Below are positions 1 to 7,905 of a stretch of 34,118 nt of DNA, piece by piece. The position numbers and the translations under genes were made by a program. How positions within the stretch are numbered: the first letter of the stretch is position 1; the number at the start of each line of letters is the position of its first letter. The notes below the pieces were generated by a model. That model was not told the origin of the DNA. It ran no database searches and was given only the letters and a program-made list of their open reading frames with translations. Where the stretch lies: NCBI GenBank assembly GCA_913774625.1, contig CAJYHL010000026.1, forward strand, positions 1 through 34,118, read 5' to 3'. The stretch comes from an uncultured Acidovorax sp. GTDB lineage: Bacteria; Pseudomonadota; Gammaproteobacteria; Burkholderiales; Burkholderiaceae_C.

Positions 1-1
1 G

Positions 2-1141
2 GTACGCGAGGCCATCGCCTTCTGCCAGCAGGCCGCCGCCATGCCGATGCAGGCGCAGGGCCAGCTGCTGCCCAGCGTGCCGGGCCGCCTGAGCCTCGCC
101 CAGCGCGTGCCGCACGGCGTGGTGGCGGTGATCTCTCCGTTCAACTTCCCGCTGATCCTCACGCTGCGGGTGGCAGCGCCCGCCCTGGCCACCGGCAACG
201 CGGTGCTCGTCAAGCCCGATCCGCGCACGCCCGTCAGCGGCGGCCACCTGATCGCCCAGCTGTTCGAGGCGGCCGGCCTGCCGCCCGGGGTGCTGGGCGT
301 GCTGCCCGGCGGAGCCGACGTGGGGGAGGCGCTCATCACGGCGCCGGAGGTGGCCATGGTGTCCTTCACCGGCTCGGCCCATGCCGGGCGGCGCGTGGGC
401 GAGCTGGCGGCGCGGCATCTGAAGAAGGCCTCGCTGGAGCTGGGCGGCACGAATTCGCTGGTGATCCTGGACGACGCCGACCTGGACCTCGCCGCCAGCA
501 ACGCCGCCTGGGGCGCCTGGCTGCACCAGGGACAGATCTGCATGGCCTCCAACCGCGTGCTGGTGCATGAATCCATCGCCCCGGCGCTCACCGAACGGCT
601 GGTGGCCAAGGCCGCGCGGCTGCCGGTGGGCAATGGCGCGACCAGCCATGCCGCGCTGGGCCCGCTGATCGACGCGCGCCAGCGCGACCGGGTCCACCAG
701 GCGGTGCAGGAGGCCGTGCAGGCCGGCGCGCAGCTGCTGGCGGGCGGCAGCTACGACGGGCTCTTCTATCGCCCCACGGTGCTGGCCGGCGCCCGGCCCG
801 GCATGCGCGTGCATGACGAGGAGATCTTCGGCCCGGTGCTGAGCCTGAACACCTTCCGCAGCGACGAGGAAGCGGCCGAGCTGGCCAACGCCCACCGGGG
901 GGGCCTCGCGGCAGGCGTCATCACCCGCTCGCTGGACCGGGGCCTGGCGCTGGCGCAGCGGCTGCGCGCGGGCATGGTCCACGTCAACGACCAGACGGTG
1001 AACGACGACGCCACCAACCCCTTCGGCGGCCCCGGGATCGCGGGCAACGGCAGCGTGCATGGCGGCCCGGCCGACTGGGAGGCCTTCACCACCTGGCGCT
1101 GGGTGACCGTCAAGCCGGCCGCGCCGGCCTACCCCTTCTGA
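2..1141 (+). CDS. Aryl/benzaldehyde-type NAD(P)+ aldehyde dehydrogenase, 5' end outside window
   Basis: The frame is open from base 2, so the N-terminus lies upstream of the window and about 379 C-terminal residues are present. It oxidises an aldehyde to the acid with NAD(P)+ in the cytoplasm. The ALDH hallmarks are visible: the cofactor-loop motif VSFTGSAHAG, the general-base motif LELGGTNSLV, and the catalytic cysteine in GQICMASNR, followed by EEIFGPVLSL and a C-terminal NPFGGPGIAGNG segment. The sequence type is closest, from memory, to benzaldehyde/vanillin dehydrogenases (XylC/Vdh-like). The next gene, 44 nt downstream on the same strand, resembles coniferyl-alcohol dehydrogenase. The pair may therefore take an aromatic alcohol through the aldehyde to the acid, as in lignin-monomer catabolism. 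Substrate assignment is inference; the family is certain. Confidence 0.93.
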   Translation, partial: VREAIAFCQQAAAMPMQAQGQLLPSVPGRLSLAQRVPHGVVAVISPFNFPLILTLRVAAPALATGNAVLVKPDPRTPVSGGHLIAQLFEAAGLPPGVLGVLPGGADVGEALITAPEVAMVSFTGSAHAGRRVGELAARHLKKASLELGGTNSLVILDDADLDLAASNAAWGAWLHQGQICMASNRVLVHESIAPALTERLVAKAARLPVGNGATSHAALGPLIDARQRDRVHQAVQEAVQAGAQLLAGGSYDGLFYRPTVLAGARPGMRVHDEEIFGPVLSLNTFRSDEEAAELANAHRGGLAAGVITRSLDRGLALAQRLRAGMVHVNDQTVNDDATNPFGGPGIAGNGSVHGGPADWEAFTTWRWVTVKPAAPAYPF

Positions 1142-1185
1142 CACGCATCCACCGACCCACCCACCACACACCAGGAGACACACCC

Positions 1186-1953
1186 ATGAACCTGATCGGC
1201 AAGACCATCGTCATCACCGGCGCATCCTCGGGCATAGGCGCCGAGACCGCGCGCCTGATGCGCCAGCGCGGCGCCCGCGTGATCGGCGTGGACCGCAACG
1301 CGCCGCAGCTGACGCTGGACGGCTTCGTGCAGGCGGACCTGTCGGAGCCCGCCGCCATCGACGCCGCCGTGCAGCAGCTGCCCGAGCGCATCGACGGCCT
1401 GTGCAACGTGGCCGGCGTGCCGGGCACGGCGCCCGTGCAACTGCTGCAGCGGGTCAACTACCTGGGCCAGCGACACCTGACCGAGCGCGTGGCGGCGCGC
1501 ATGCCGGCCGGCGGCAGCGTCGTGCAGGTCTCCTCCATCCTGGGCTACTTCTACGCCGAACGGCTGGCGCAGCACAAGGCGCTGGCGGCAGCCGAGGGCT
1601 TCGAGGCCGGCCAGGCCTGGCTGCAGCAGCACCCCGTAGCGCAGCAGGGCTGCTACGAATACTTCAAGGAGGCGCTGATCGTCTGGACGCAGCTGCGCGC
1701 GCAAAGCCTTTTCCGCGAGCGCGATGTACGCATGAACTGCGTGGCGCCCGGGCCGGTGTTCACGCCCATCCTGGGCGATTTCGTGACCCAGCTGGGGCAG
1801 GAGCGCGTGGATGCCGACGCCACCCGCATCAAGCGCCCCGCCTTCGCCGACGAGGTGGCGCCGGCGCTGGCCTTTCTCTGCAGCGACGACGCGCGCTGGA
1901 TCAACGGCGCGAACCTGCCGGTGGACGGGGGCTTCGCGGCCAGCTATCTCTGA
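1186..1953 (+). CDS. Short-chain dehydrogenase, coniferyl-alcohol dehydrogenase-like
   Basis: A 255-aa classical SDR. Seen directly: the NAD(P)-binding TGASSGIG near residues 11-18, an acidic residue after the second strand (VDRN, suggesting NAD preference), the NVAG motif, the catalytic Ser in QVSSI, and YEYFK as the YxxxK catalytic pair. The long insert between the Ser and the Tyr, the length of 255 aa and the end GANLPVDGGFAASYL match the CalA / 3-alpha-hydroxysteroid-dehydrogenase-like subgroup. That subgroup oxidises coniferyl alcohol to coniferyl aldehyde. The start has a good ribosome site (AGGAGA, about 8 nt upstream). Linkage to the preceding aldehyde dehydrogenase supports an aromatic alcohol/aldehyde pathway. 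Family certain, exact substrate moderate. Confidence 0.85.
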   Translation: MNLIGKTIVITGASSGIGAETARLMRQRGARVIGVDRNAPQLTLDGFVQADLSEPAAIDAAVQQLPERIDGLCNVAGVPGTAPVQLLQRVNYLGQRHLTERVAARMPAGGSVVQVSSILGYFYAERLAQHKALAAAEGFEAGQAWLQQHPVAQQGCYEYFKEALIVWTQLRAQSLFRERDVRMNCVAPGPVFTPILGDFVTQLGQERVDADATRIKRPAFADEVAPALAFLCSDDARWINGANLPVDGGFAASYL

Positions 1954-2069
1954 GCGTCCTACGCCCGGCCCGCCCCGCTGCCGACAGCGGCGGTCCGGGC
2001 CTGCGCGCCAGATCGGGGGATCGACTCCACCCTTTTTTCCTCTTTCTTCCTTCCCCCGAAAGGTTCCAC

Positions 2070-2396
2070 ATGCCCGCCACCGCCTGGAGCGCCAAGCGCG
2101 AACGCCAATACGAGCACATCAAGGACAGCCTGCAGGAACGCGGCCGCAGCGAGAAGACGGCCGAGGAGATCGCCGCCCGCACCGTGAACAAGGAACGCGC
2201 GCAGCACGGCGAATCGAAGACGGCCAATCCCAAGACCTTGCGCGACACGCCCGCGCCGGTGCGCGGCGGCAAGCGCTCGCACACCGGCGCGCAGGGCCGC
2301 ACGCGCGAGCAGCTCTACGAAGAGGCGCGCAAGAAGGGCATCGCGGGCCGCTCCAGGATGAACAAGGCCCAGCTGGAAAAAGCGGTGGACCGCTGA
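2070..2396 (+). CDS. Small basic Rho-N/SAP-like protein (plasmid-stabilisation type)
   Basis: A 108-aa very hydrophilic, basic protein. The start is the ATG preceded by GAAAGG about 6 nt upstream. The N-terminal half (MPATAWSAKRERQYEHIK, then KTAEEIAARTVNKERA) matches a widespread small family often labelled plasmid stabilisation protein. The C-terminal third, REQLYEEARKKGIAGRSRMN, resembles the short helix-extended-loop-helix of Rho N-terminal/SAP-like domains that bind nucleic acid. In other bacteria such proteins are stress-related; no role can be deduced here. It stands alone, with a bidirectional terminator directly after it. Real gene: confident. Function: unknown. Confidence 0.8.
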   Translation: MPATAWSAKRERQYEHIKDSLQERGRSEKTAEEIAARTVNKERAQHGESKTANPKTLRDTPAPVRGGKRSHTGAQGRTREQLYEEARKKGIAGRSRMNKAQLEKAVDR

Positions 2397-2408
2397 GCGG
2401 CATCACCC

Positions 2409-2433
2409 GATTGCTATTTCTTCAATAGCAATC
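2409..2433. terminator. Bidirectional hairpin terminator
   Basis: Perfect 10-bp inverted repeat GATTGCTATT / AATAGCAATC with a 5-nt loop. It lies between the converging ends of the Rho-N-like gene and the GGDEF/EAL gene. AT-rich hairpins of this kind are typical intergenic terminators in Comamonadaceae. Confidence 0.75.
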
Positions 2434-2493
2434 TACCGGCTTTCAGCAAGGGCCAGGAACCAGCGTGACTCCTGACGCTTCCGCGGCGTGCCC

Positions 2494-5121
2494 TCATCCG
2501 GCGTCGTGCTCGGCACCCGCCGCGGCAAGTTCCGCCCAGAGGCTTCCGAGCTGGTCTCCGGGCAGCGCCGCGCTGAAGTGGAAGCCCTGCACCTCGTCGC
2601 AGGGCTGGCGCAGCAGGCATTCGAGCTGGGCCTGGGTTTCCACACCCTCGGCCCGCACCGACAGGCCCAGCGAGCGCGCCAGCGCGCCCATGGCCTGCAC
2701 GATGGCCTGGTCCTGCGGGCGCTCGGGCAGCCGATCGATGAAGCCCCGGCCGATCTTGATGCCGTCCAGCAGCAGATGCCGCAGATAGGACAGCGAGGTG
2801 TAGGCCGAGCCGAAGTCCCCCAGCGTCAGCCGCACGCCCAGGCGCTTGAGCGCGGCGATGGCCTGCTTCGCCTCCTCGCCATGGGCCAGCAGCACGCCTT
2901 CGTTGATCTCCAGCTCCAGCCGCCGGGGCGGCAGGCCGCTGCGCTCCAGCGCCCCGGCCACCACGGCGGACAGCTCGCCTCGGCCATCGGGCCCGGCGCC
3001 GCCGAACTGGCCGGCCGACAGGTTCACCGACACGCGCACATCGGCCGGCCAGCCGGCGGCTTCGCGGCAGGCGGTCTCCAGCACCCATTCGCCCAGCGGG
3101 CGGATCAGGCCGGTCTCCTGCGCCAGCGGCAGGAAGGCGTCGGGCAGCAGCAGTCCGCGCTGCGGATGCTGCCAGCGCACCAGGGCCTCCAGGCTGCGGA
3201 GCGCGCCGCCGTCCACCGCATAGCAGGGCTGGTAGTGCAGGCGCAGCTGGCCGTTGCGCAGCGCGGCACGCAGCTCCTGCTCCAGCCGCAGGCGCGCAGA
3301 AACCCGCTCGTCCATCGCCTGGGTATAGCAGCGCCAGGTATTGCGGCCGGCAGCCTTGGCGTCGTAGAGCGCGATATCGCCCTTGCGCAGCAGTTCGTCG
3401 GCCGTGCGCGCGTGCAGGGGCGCTACGGCCACGCCGATGCTGGTGCCGATGAACAGGGTCTGGCCGTCCAGCAAGAGCGGCTCGCTCAGCGCAGCGACCA
3501 CGGCGGCACAGCGGCGGTCGATTTCCGCGGAATCCAGTGCGCCGGCCAGCGCCATCACGAACTCGTCGCCGCCCAGGCGCGCGGCCAGGTCCTGCGGGCC
3601 CAGCCGCCCCTGCAGCCGCAGCGACACCAGTTGCAGCACCTGGTCGCCCAGGGCATGGCCCAGGGCATCGTTGATGGGCTTGAAACGGTCCAGGTCCAGG
3701 CACAGCAGTGTCAGTGCGGGCTCGGCACCTGCGGCCTGCAGATGGGCGTCCAGGAAATCGTGCAGCTGCCGCCGGTTGGGCAGGCCGGTGAGCGTGTCGT
3801 GCAGCGACAGGTGGCGCACACGCGCCTGCGCTCGCCACTCGTCGGTCAGGTCGGTGGCGGTGCCGCGGCAGCCTGCGCCGCCTTCGACGGCCCGGGCCGT
3901 GATGCGGCAGATGCGCCGCACGCCGGTGCGGTCTTCGGTGTGGCACAGCAGCGTGTCGCGCGCGGCCTCCTCCGCATCTGCCGCGCACGCCGATCCCAGG
4001 CGGCGGGGGGCGCGCTGCAGCCATGGCCGCAGCGCCTCGCCGCCCTCGGGCCGCAGCAGCTCGGCCAAGGGGCGTCCCAGCCATTCGCTGCGGCGATAGC
4101 CGGTCACCTGAGTGAACCGGTCCGACAGATAGGTCAGGCGGCCGTCGGCATCCACCTCCCACAGCCAATCGGACGAGGTTTCCGCCATGTCGCGGAACCG
4201 CCGCTCGCTGCCCTGCAATTCGACCTGGCTGGTCTGCAGGGCCTGCAGCTGGGAATCGATCTGGCGTGCCGACGCCAGGGCGTTGCGCAGCAGCAGGTAG
4301 AGCACGCCCAGCAGCAGCAGGGCGCCGCCCACGAAGAGCGGCAGCGTCTTGCGCAGCAGGTCGCGGCCCGGTTGCGGCGGGTGCCAGTTCAGCAGGATGG
4401 CAGAGCCCAGCAGCGGCATGGACTCGTAGCCGGGCAGCGGCTGGCGCGACACGGTGAGCGGTGGCAGGCCATAGGTGGAGCTCAGCTGCTCCAGCCGGTC
4501 CCGGTCCAGCACGGTGACGAACATCATCACCGAAGCGGGCCCGGGTGAGACGGGAACCGAGGCATCCCAGCCCGGCGTGATGGTGGCGGCGGCCACGATC
4601 GCCGGCATGCCGTTCACCTCCAGCGCCCGCACCTCGCTGCCGTCCTTCAGGCCCGGCCGGCGCGCGGCGGCGACCAGCCCGGCGACGTCCCCCTGCAGCC
4701 AGCCGGAAATCTGCTGCCCGGTGGACTTTCCGTCGATGACGCCATACACCGTGCGGTCCTGCCCATCGACCACCCAGACGCCGTTGTAGCCGTACAGGTC
4801 GAACGGGATGTCGCCCACGTTGCGCTGGTCGTCGGCCCAGAACTTGTCCACCGTCAGGTGCAGGTGGCGGTAGGCCTCGCCCCACTTGCTGTAGTTGATG
4901 ATGTTGCGGCCCACCTCGTTGCGCTGCTGCTCCAGGCTGCGGGCGATGAAGATGCGTGAGCGCTGCAGCACGTCGGCGTCCTGGCTGAGCGCGCTGGTGA
5001 CCAGCAGGTATCCGCACAGGCCGCCCATGACCAGCAGCGCCCAGACGGCGGGAAGAAGGCGCCGCAGCAGCGGCCCTTCGGAGGTCAGGGCAGACCAGCC
5101 TGCCGGGGCGATGTCACTCAT
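2494..5121 (-). CDS. CHASE4-PAS-GGDEF-EAL cyclic-di-GMP signalling protein
   Basis: 875 aa from the ATG at 5121 (MSDIAPAGW). In-frame codons upstream encode a Pro/Arg-rich stretch without a membrane signal, so this start is preferred. Order of parts: membrane segment about 20-43; periplasmic CHASE4-like sensor with the INYSKWGEAY signature; second membrane segment about 262-285; PAS about 305-410 (DWLWEVDADGRLTYLS); GGDEF at 517-521; EAL at 645-647. The GGDEF motif is intact, so diguanylate cyclase activity is likely. The inhibitory RxxD before GGDEF reads GPQD, so product inhibition is probably lost. In the EAL domain the usual DDFG reads GDFG (Gly768) and the usual KIDR reads KIGR (Gly791), removing two metal-site aspartates; phosphodiesterase activity is therefore doubtful. 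Probably a membrane cyclase with a sensory EAL. Confidence 0.93.
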   Translation of the reverse strand: MSDIAPAGWSALTSEGPLLRRLLPAVWALLVMGGLCGYLLVTSALSQDADVLQRSRIFIARSLEQQRNEVGRNIINYSKWGEAYRHLHLTVDKFWADDQRNVGDIPFDLYGYNGVWVVDGQDRTVYGVIDGKSTGQQISGWLQGDVAGLVAAARRPGLKDGSEVRALEVNGMPAIVAAATITPGWDASVPVSPGPASVMMFVTVLDRDRLEQLSSTYGLPPLTVSRQPLPGYESMPLLGSAILLNWHPPQPGRDLLRKTLPLFVGGALLLLGVLYLLLRNALASARQIDSQLQALQTSQVELQGSERRFRDMAETSSDWLWEVDADGRLTYLSDRFTQVTGYRRSEWLGRPLAELLRPEGGEALRPWLQRAPRRLGSACAADAEEAARDTLLCHTEDRTGVRRICRITARAVEGGAGCRGTATDLTDEWRAQARVRHLSLHDTLTGLPNRRQLHDFLDAHLQAAGAEPALTLLCLDLDRFKPINDALGHALGDQVLQLVSLRLQGRLGPQDLAARLGGDEFVMALAGALDSAEIDRRCAAVVAALSEPLLLDGQTLFIGTSIGVAVAPLHARTADELLRKGDIALYDAKAAGRNTWRCYTQAMDERVSARLRLEQELRAALRNGQLRLHYQPCYAVDGGALRSLEALVRWQHPQRGLLLPDAFLPLAQETGLIRPLGEWVLETACREAAGWPADVRVSVNLSAGQFGGAGPDGRGELSAVVAGALERSGLPPRRLELEINEGVLLAHGEEAKQAIAALKRLGVRLTLGDFGSAYTSLSYLRHLLLDGIKIGRGFIDRLPERPQDQAIVQAMGALARSLGLSVRAEGVETQAQLECLLRQPCDEVQGFHFSAALPGDQLGSLWAELAAAGAEHDAG

Positions 5122-5329
5122 GCTGGGAGGAGATGGGTCCGGGCTCCGGAACGGGCTGCGTACCGGGCGGCACGCGACGGGGTGGGCGGAATTGTCCCAG
5201 AACGGGGTGGCGGCGACATCTGATCCTGCAAGCCGGCGCCAGCCGCAGCCGCAATCTTCACCCGCATCATTGAGGAGAAATTGCGGAGGCAATACACCCT
5301 GCCGTCAATTCATGCAAGCAGGAAACAAT

Positions 5330-5368
5330 AGTCAACATTTTGACTTGCCTTTAATGGAAGTCAACATT
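5330..5368 (+). promoter_or_regulatory. Candidate promoter/operator upstream of the lipoprotein gene
   Basis: The 361-nt space between the divergent GGDEF/EAL and lipoprotein genes is locally AT-rich here. AGTCAACATT occurs at 5330-5339 and again at 5359-5368. The first copy forms part of the palindrome GTCAA-CATT-TTGAC (5331-5344), whose right arm is also a -35-like TTGACT. The -10 is poor (AACATT at 17-nt spacing). Suggestive of a repressor or activator site; nothing else was recognised in the rest of the gap. Confidence 0.35.
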
Positions 5369-5482
5369 CCAACAATTAGCATGCCGCACTGATCCATGAG
5401 TCTGCGACGCAGAGGGCCCCCATGGATCACGACCGCCTGGAGCCCGGTCTTCATGAGCTCCTCCGCTTTTCCCCTATCGACT

Positions 5483-6100
5483 ATGAAAACTGATTTCATC
5501 CAAGGACGGCGATGCCGCTCCGGCATCAGGTTCGGCGCGCTGGCTGCCAGCGCGGCCCTGGCAGCGCTGCTGTCCGGCTGCGGCGGAGGCGATGGCTCCG
5601 GCTCGGCCGTGGCCGCCACCAGCGCACCCCAATCCACCGCCAAGATCGTGGCGGCCGATGCCGACGTGCGCCAGAAGGTGCTCTTTTCCGGCGCCACCAA
5701 GGGCTTCGTCGCCTCGGCCCTGGCAGCCTCCCTGCCTGCCGGCACCGAAGCCGACTACGACGTCCTGGTGATCGGCGACGCCGACCGGGGCGGTTCCGCC
5801 ACGCTGGAGCTGGCCCGCAAGGCGCTGGACGCCGGCAAGGAAGTGGTCTTCGACGCCGCCAGCGACGGCTCGGCCCAGTCCGCCCACGCCAAGACGCTGA
5901 TGGCCCTGGTGGGCACGAGCATCGACTCCGCCGCCGTGCGCGTGCAGAAGGCCGAAGCCGGTGGCTATTACGTCACCCCCATCGACGCCCCCGCCCTGGC
6001 CATGAAGAAGCTCCAGCTCGCCAGCGCCAAGGAGTCCAACCCGAGCAGCAACTCCGTGCAGAGCGTGTTCGGCATCCAGAACAAGGAGTCCACGCAATGA
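5483..6100 (+). CDS. Predicted lipoprotein, unknown function
   Basis: 205 aa from the ATG at 5483 (MKTDFIQGRR). This start gives a clean lipoprotein signal: Arg-rich n-region, Ala/Leu core, and lipobox LLSGC with the lipidated Cys near residue 31, then a Gly/Ser/Ala linker. In-frame starts at 5396 and 5453 would add unsuitable residues before the signal. The mature part has an alpha/beta look (YDVLVIGDADRGGSATLELA, EVVFDAASDG), like a small Rossmann-type fold, but no family is recognised. Its stop overlaps the next ATG (ATGA), so it is co-translated with the secreted protein that follows and probably works with it at the cell envelope. Confidence 0.75.
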   Translation: MKTDFIQGRRCRSGIRFGALAASAALAALLSGCGGGDGSGSAVAATSAPQSTAKIVAADADVRQKVLFSGATKGFVASALAASLPAGTEADYDVLVIGDADRGGSATLELARKALDAGKEVVFDAASDGSAQSAHAKTLMALVGTSIDSAAVRVQKAEAGGYYVTPIDAPALAMKKLQLASAKESNPSSNSVQSVFGIQNKESTQ

Positions 6101-6732
6101 AGGTCACCCATATCGGCAGCGCCCTGGCCTTCGTGCTGGCCGCATCCACCCTGCCCCTCGCCCATGCCGGCGACGCCTGCTTCACGAAAGACGAGAGCAA
6201 CAACTTCGCCAACCAGCTGGGCGACCGCACCTCCTGGGGCATCGCCACGCAGCAGGCCAACAACACCTGGGACGACTGGATCTGGCGCGGCCCCGAGCGC
6301 TATTGCAATCCCGCCGGCGGGGATTGCAGCTACCAATGGACGCAGGCCAACAGCAAGGCCTACCAATGGTCGGCCGGCGTGGACATGAAGCTGGACAACC
6401 TGCCCATCATCGGCAGCGCACTGAACATGTTCAACATCAAGGGCCAGTACCAGTACACCTCCACCTACACGGAAACCTTCGGCTGGACCCAGACCATCCG
6501 CCGCGGCCAGACCGCGCAGCCCGTGCAGGTCGTCGTGCGCCGCTGGAAGAGCGGCTACTTCCAGGGCGGCTGGTGGAAGGTCAACGACGGAGGCTGCTCG
6601 ATCAAGCACAACGTCGGCAGGGGCGCGTACTCCACCCCCGGCAACCGCTACTGGTGGGACGGCAACATCAAGTACGGCAACTGGTCGGCCAACGTGGAAG
6701 AGCGCCGCTTCGGCATGTATCACATCTGGTGA
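6097..6732 (+). CDS. Secreted beta-rich protein, possibly aerolysin/MTX2-like
   Basis: 211 aa, with an AAGGAG ribosome site 8 nt before ATG and a 4-nt overlap with the lipoprotein gene. Signal peptide MKVTHIGSALAFVLAAS ending at AHA-GD, so about 188 mature residues are exported. The protein is rich in Trp, Tyr, Asn and Gly, with three cysteines in the mature part. The middle carries alternating Ser/Thr strands (YTSTYTETFGWTQTI), then Arg/Gly-Gln and QPVQVVVRRW. That pattern resembles the insertion strand and following strand of aerolysin/ETX-MTX2 pore-forming proteins. This similarity is by eye only. If correct, the lipoprotein could be an immunity, assembly or anchoring partner. A hairpin terminator follows 32 nt downstream. 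Confidence 0.7.
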   Translation: MKVTHIGSALAFVLAASTLPLAHAGDACFTKDESNNFANQLGDRTSWGIATQQANNTWDDWIWRGPERYCNPAGGDCSYQWTQANSKAYQWSAGVDMKLDNLPIIGSALNMFNIKGQYQYTSTYTETFGWTQTIRRGQTAQPVQVVVRRWKSGYFQGGWWKVNDGGCSIKHNVGRGAYSTPGNRYWWDGNIKYGNWSANVEERRFGMYHIW

Positions 6733-6763
6733 TGCCGCGCGCCCGGTGAGCCGGGCGTGATCC

Positions 6764-6795
6764 TTCCCCTGCCGCCGCAGGTGGCGGCAGGGGAA
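6764..6795. terminator. Strong hairpin terminator
   Basis: Perfect 13-bp stem TTCCCCTGCCGCC / GGCGGCAGGGGAA with a 6-nt loop. It lies between the converging secreted-protein gene and the response-regulator gene. A smaller CCCGG/CCGGG hairpin precedes it at 6742-6755. Confidence 0.75.
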
Positions 6796-6827
6796 ACATC
6801 CCTCTCCACTCTCTTTCCTTCTTCGCC

Positions 6828-7889
6828 CTAGCCCTCGAACTGCGGATGCGTCTGCCGGATGCGCGCCATGGCGATGCCCGCCGCGGCCGTGCGCGTCTCG
6901 ACCCCCAGCTTCACATAGACGCGCTCCAGGTGCTTCTTCACCGTGGCGGGGCTGGACCCCAATATGTCGCCGATGTCGCGGTTGGTCTTGCCCTTGAGCA
7001 GCCAGTAGAGCACCTCGGCCTCGCGCGCGGTGAGCTTGAAGCCCAGGGCCAGCGCCTCGATCACCGCCGCGTCGGACACCTCGCGCATCACGATCAGCCA
7101 GTCGCCGCCGCCCTCGCTGTCGCCCGTCTGCTGGTGCAGGCTGAACGACAGGCGCCGCGCGCCGCGCTCCACCACCAGGCGCGGCGGCTCGGTCTGATTC
7201 GCGGCGAAGGCCGGTACCTGCGGCAGCAGCGCCCGCAGCCAGTCGGCCACCGGCTGCGGCGTGGCGCCCGGATCGTGCGGCGCATCGCCCTCGGCCGGGA
7301 AATACTCGCGCAGCAGCGTGCGCGCGAGCGCGGTCTGCCACATCAGCCGCCCATCGCTCGCGCGCACGGTGATGCTGGCATAGCCGAAGGCGTCCAGCGC
7401 GTTGCGCGCCTGCCCGGCCTGGCGCATGTCCTGCCGCGCGCGGCGCGCGCCCTGCAAATGCACGTTCATGCGCGCCAGCACCTCGCGCGGCTTGATGGGC
7501 TTGGTCACGTAGTCCACGCCGCCGGCGGCCAGGGCCGCCTCCAGGTGCTCGGTCTCGGTGAGCCCGGTCATGAAGATGATGGGGATGTGCGCGGTGGCAG
7601 GCTGGGCCTTCAGGCGGCGCGCGACCTCGAAGCCGTCCATGCCGGGCATCATGGCGTCGAGCAGCACCACGTCCGGCATGGCCTGGGCGGCGCGGGCCAG
7701 CGCGGTCTCGCCGCTGGTGGCGACCAGCACGGTGTAGCCCGATTCGTCCAGCGCGTCGTGCAGCACGGCCAGGTTGTCGGGCACGTCGTCCACGATCAGC
7801 ACCAGGCCGGCGCTGTCGCTGTCCATCAGCGGCGCGGCGCGGCCGGTGGCCGGGGCGTGGGAGGCGGAGGGCGAAGGCAGGTCGGTCAT
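6828..7889 (-). CDS. Response regulator, REC + LuxR-type HTH
   Basis: 353 aa. The N-terminal receiver domain (about 29-145) has the acidic pair in LIVDDVPDN, the phospho-acceptor Asp78 in VVLLDAMMPGMDGF, the conserved Thr in FMTG and Lys in VTKPIKP. A roughly 130-residue linker with a weak PAS-like look follows. A LuxR/NarL helix-turn-helix ends the protein (about 285-345; LTAREAEVLYWLLKGKTNRDI, TVKKHLERVYVKLGV). Its start lies 16 nt after the stop of the hybrid kinase on the same strand, so it is the cognate output of that kinase. No target promoter can be named from the window. The transcription-factor call is certain. Confidence 0.94.
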   Translation of the reverse strand: MTDLPSPSASHAPATGRAAPLMDSDSAGLVLIVDDVPDNLAVLHDALDESGYTVLVATSGETALARAAQAMPDVVLLDAMMPGMDGFEVARRLKAQPATAHIPIIFMTGLTETEHLEAALAAGGVDYVTKPIKPREVLARMNVHLQGARRARQDMRQAGQARNALDAFGYASITVRASDGRLMWQTALARTLLREYFPAEGDAPHDPGATPQPVADWLRALLPQVPAFAANQTEPPRLVVERGARRLSFSLHQQTGDSEGGGDWLIVMREVSDAAVIEALALGFKLTAREAEVLYWLLKGKTNRDIGDILGSSPATVKKHLERVYVKLGVETRTAAAGIAMARIRQTHPQFEG

Positions 7890-7905
7890 CGGAATCAGGA
7901 AGAGG

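Noticed and set aside
2488-4548. A 686-codon open frame on the + strand opposite the GGDEF/EAL gene
   Set aside because: The GGDEF, EAL, PAS and CHASE4 motifs are all read on the - strand; the + frame is Gln/Ala-rich noise.
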